Shown here: one piece after another, positions 62,867 to 64,000 of the stretch
How positions within the stretch are numbered: position 1 is the first letter of the stretch
Layout of the letters: the number at the start of each line of letters is the position of its first letter
From: Weeksella virosa DSM 16922
Lineage (GTDB): Bacteria; Bacteroidota; Bacteroidia; Flavobacteriales; Weeksellaceae
Direction: 5' to 3'
Length of the DNA stretch: 64,000 nucleotides
NCBI RefSeq assembly: GCF_000189415.1
Contig: NC_015144.1
Coordinates: 1,660,001-1,724,000, forward strand
The notes under the pieces: model-generated
Database searches by the model: none
Told to the model about the DNA's origin: nothing
Seen by the model: the letters and a program-made list of their open reading frames with translations, nothing else
Program-made: the position numbers and the translations under genes

Positions 62867-64000
62867 TCAATCTATCAAAGAAAGCTGGAATTTCCTGTTT
62901 TCTAAATCTATGCTCACTACGGTAACAAGTAATTCTTGGTGCATATGAATTTTGCTATTCACATCAGCAATAAATTCTTTTGCAATTTTAGACACATGAA
63001 GCAAACCATTTTCTTTGATTCCGACATCTACAAAACAACCAAAATGTGTAATGTTTTGCACGATTCCAGGAAGCCTCAGACCTACTTTAAGATCTTCCAA
63101 GTTCTTAATTTTAGGGTTGAATGAAAAAACTTTTCCTTGTTTTCTAGGATCAAGACCAGGTTTCTCTAATTCTTTCAGTAAATCTTTTAGGTACAATTCA
63201 CCCATTTCTTTTTGGGTATATTTTCCTATTTCGATGGTAGACAAAACTTCTTTATTTCCTATCAAATCTTCACTTTTCATACCCAAATCATTCGCTATTT
63301 TTTCTACTATAGAATAACTTTCAGGATGAACAGCCGAATTGTCGAGCTTGTTTTTTCCATTTGCAATGCGTAAAAAAGCCGAAGCTTGTAAAAATGCTTT
63401 TTCTCCAAAACTAGGAACTTTTAATAAATCTTTCCGACACTCAAAAGGACCATTTTTAGTGCGATATTGAACGATGTTTTCGGCAAGTTTTTTCCCAATC
63501 CCCGAAACATATTGCAACAAATGTGGACTTGCCGTATTGAGATTTACTCCAACTTGGTTTACACAAAACATCACCGTTTGGTCGAGCTCTTCTTTGAGCA
63601 AAGTTTGGTTAACATCGTGCTGATACTGCCCAATACCAATGGATTTAGGGTTTATTTTTACCAACTCGGCCAATGGATCAGATAAGCGTCGACCTATAGA
63701 AACTGCTCCCCGAACCGTAACATCTTTGTCTGGGAATTCTTCCCGAGCAATTGCAGAAGCAGAATAAATAGATGCACCAGCTTCGCTAACTACAAAAACA
63801 TCGAGCGGTCTATCAAATGCAATTTTTTGGATAAAATGCTCTGTTTCTCTCGAAGCGGTTCCGTTACCAATGGCAATTGCCTGTATTTGGTAGGCATTGA
63901 CCAATGAACGGATTTTCTTTTGTGCTGGAATCGATTCGTTTTTTGGGGCATGGGGATAAATATTCTCATTGTGCAATAATCCGCCATTTTCATCTAAGCA
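62867..64000 (-). CDS. tex: Tex-family RNA-binding transcription accessory protein (5' partial)
   Basis: The frame is open to the window end, where more Tex sequence (LDENGGLLHNENIYPHAP) is read, so the N-terminal half is missing. Visible are the YqgF-like core (IAIGNGTASRETEHFI, VVSEAGASIYSAS, GAVSIGRRLSDPLAELVKI), a helix-hairpin-helix domain (NTASPHLLQYVSGIGKKLAENIV) and the C-terminal S1 domain (LRLPGIVQNITHFGCFVDVGI). Tex proteins bind RNA and influence transcription and gene expression. Confidence 0.94.
   Translation of the reverse strand, partial: CLDENGGLLHNENIYPHAPKNESIPAQKKIRSLVNAYQIQAIAIGNGTASRETEHFIQKIAFDRPLDVFVVSEAGASIYSASAIAREEFPDKDVTVRGAVSIGRRLSDPLAELVKINPKSIGIGQYQHDVNQTLLKEELDQTVMFCVNQVGVNLNTASPHLLQYVSGIGKKLAENIVQYRTKNGPFECRKDLLKVPSFGEKAFLQASAFLRIANGKNKLDNSAVHPESYSIVEKIANDLGMKSEDLIGNKEVLSTIEIGKYTQKEMGELYLKDLLKELEKPGLDPRKQGKVFSFNPKIKNLEDLKVGLRLPGIVQNITHFGCFVDVGIKENGLLHVSKIAKEFIADVNSKIHMHQELLVTVVSIDLENRKFQLSLID

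Noticed and set aside
1-64000. CRISPR arrays, IS elements, prophage or toxin-antitoxin loci
   Set aside because: No repeat-spacer pattern, transposase or phage gene, and no small paired toxin-antitoxin ORFs were seen on either strand.

Overview
The window looks like chromosomal DNA of a low-GC member of the Bacteroidota, most likely class Flavobacteriia and perhaps the Weeksellaceae. The evidence is: Bacteroidota promoters (TTTG, about 19 bases, TAnnTTTG) in front of many genes; almost no Shine-Dalgarno signals; a GldI-like lipoprotein; a cyclophilin-FKBP fusion; an N-succinyl/acetylornithine carbamoyltransferase in place of the usual OTCase; and the tail of a flexirubin-type aryl polyene cluster. 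No IS element, phage or CRISPR array was seen.

Layout. 1-5971 (+): end of a probable flexirubin/aryl polyene pigment cluster (exporter-acyltransferase fusion, CrtI-like oxidoreductase, C45-type lipoprotein, PaaK-like ligase). 5985-14472: mostly leftward housekeeping genes (lipoprotein hydrolase, mnmA, NhaC antiporter, JmjC-like cupin, Xaa-Pro aminopeptidase) plus a rightward VWA-OmpA protein. 14854-16189: rpsF-rpsR-rplI. 16.2-24.4 kb: rnz, rdgB, CPBP protease and rlmH, a BrkB-like protein, a K+ channel, an epimerase and a LuxE-like synthetase. 24.5-29.8 kb: Na/Pi cotransporter, tRNA-Thr and tRNA-Tyr, mtnN with a tiny coupled membrane peptide, argF', and a MetX-like gene behind an apparent leader-peptide attenuator. 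29.9-43.8 kb: MATE exporter, ChaN, an ABC transporter, nrnA-gldI-PPIase, a Nif3-like protein with a coiled-coil partner, yebC, Nudix, PlsC-like and mpl.

The most unusual segment is 43.87-48.48 kb. Two complete promoter-plus-purine-riboswitch units point rightward. Between them lies a leftward operon (LtaS-like sulfatase, diacylglycerol kinase, OmpR-type regulator, histidine kinase) in which three of four genes carry disabling lesions. The operon promoter is preceded by a CTTAAG-N5-CTTAAG direct repeat of the kind bound by PmrA-like regulators. The second riboswitch controls purL-purC-purF-purM; the first has no purine gene and runs into the 3' end of the kinase gene.

55.9-64 kb holds a Pif1-like helicase, a YciO/Sua5 protein, yaaA, a large lipoprotein fusing a catalytically eroded metallophosphoesterase domain to a BamA-like barrel, and the 3' part of tex, cut by the window end. 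All functional statements come from reading motifs by eye. No database search was run.
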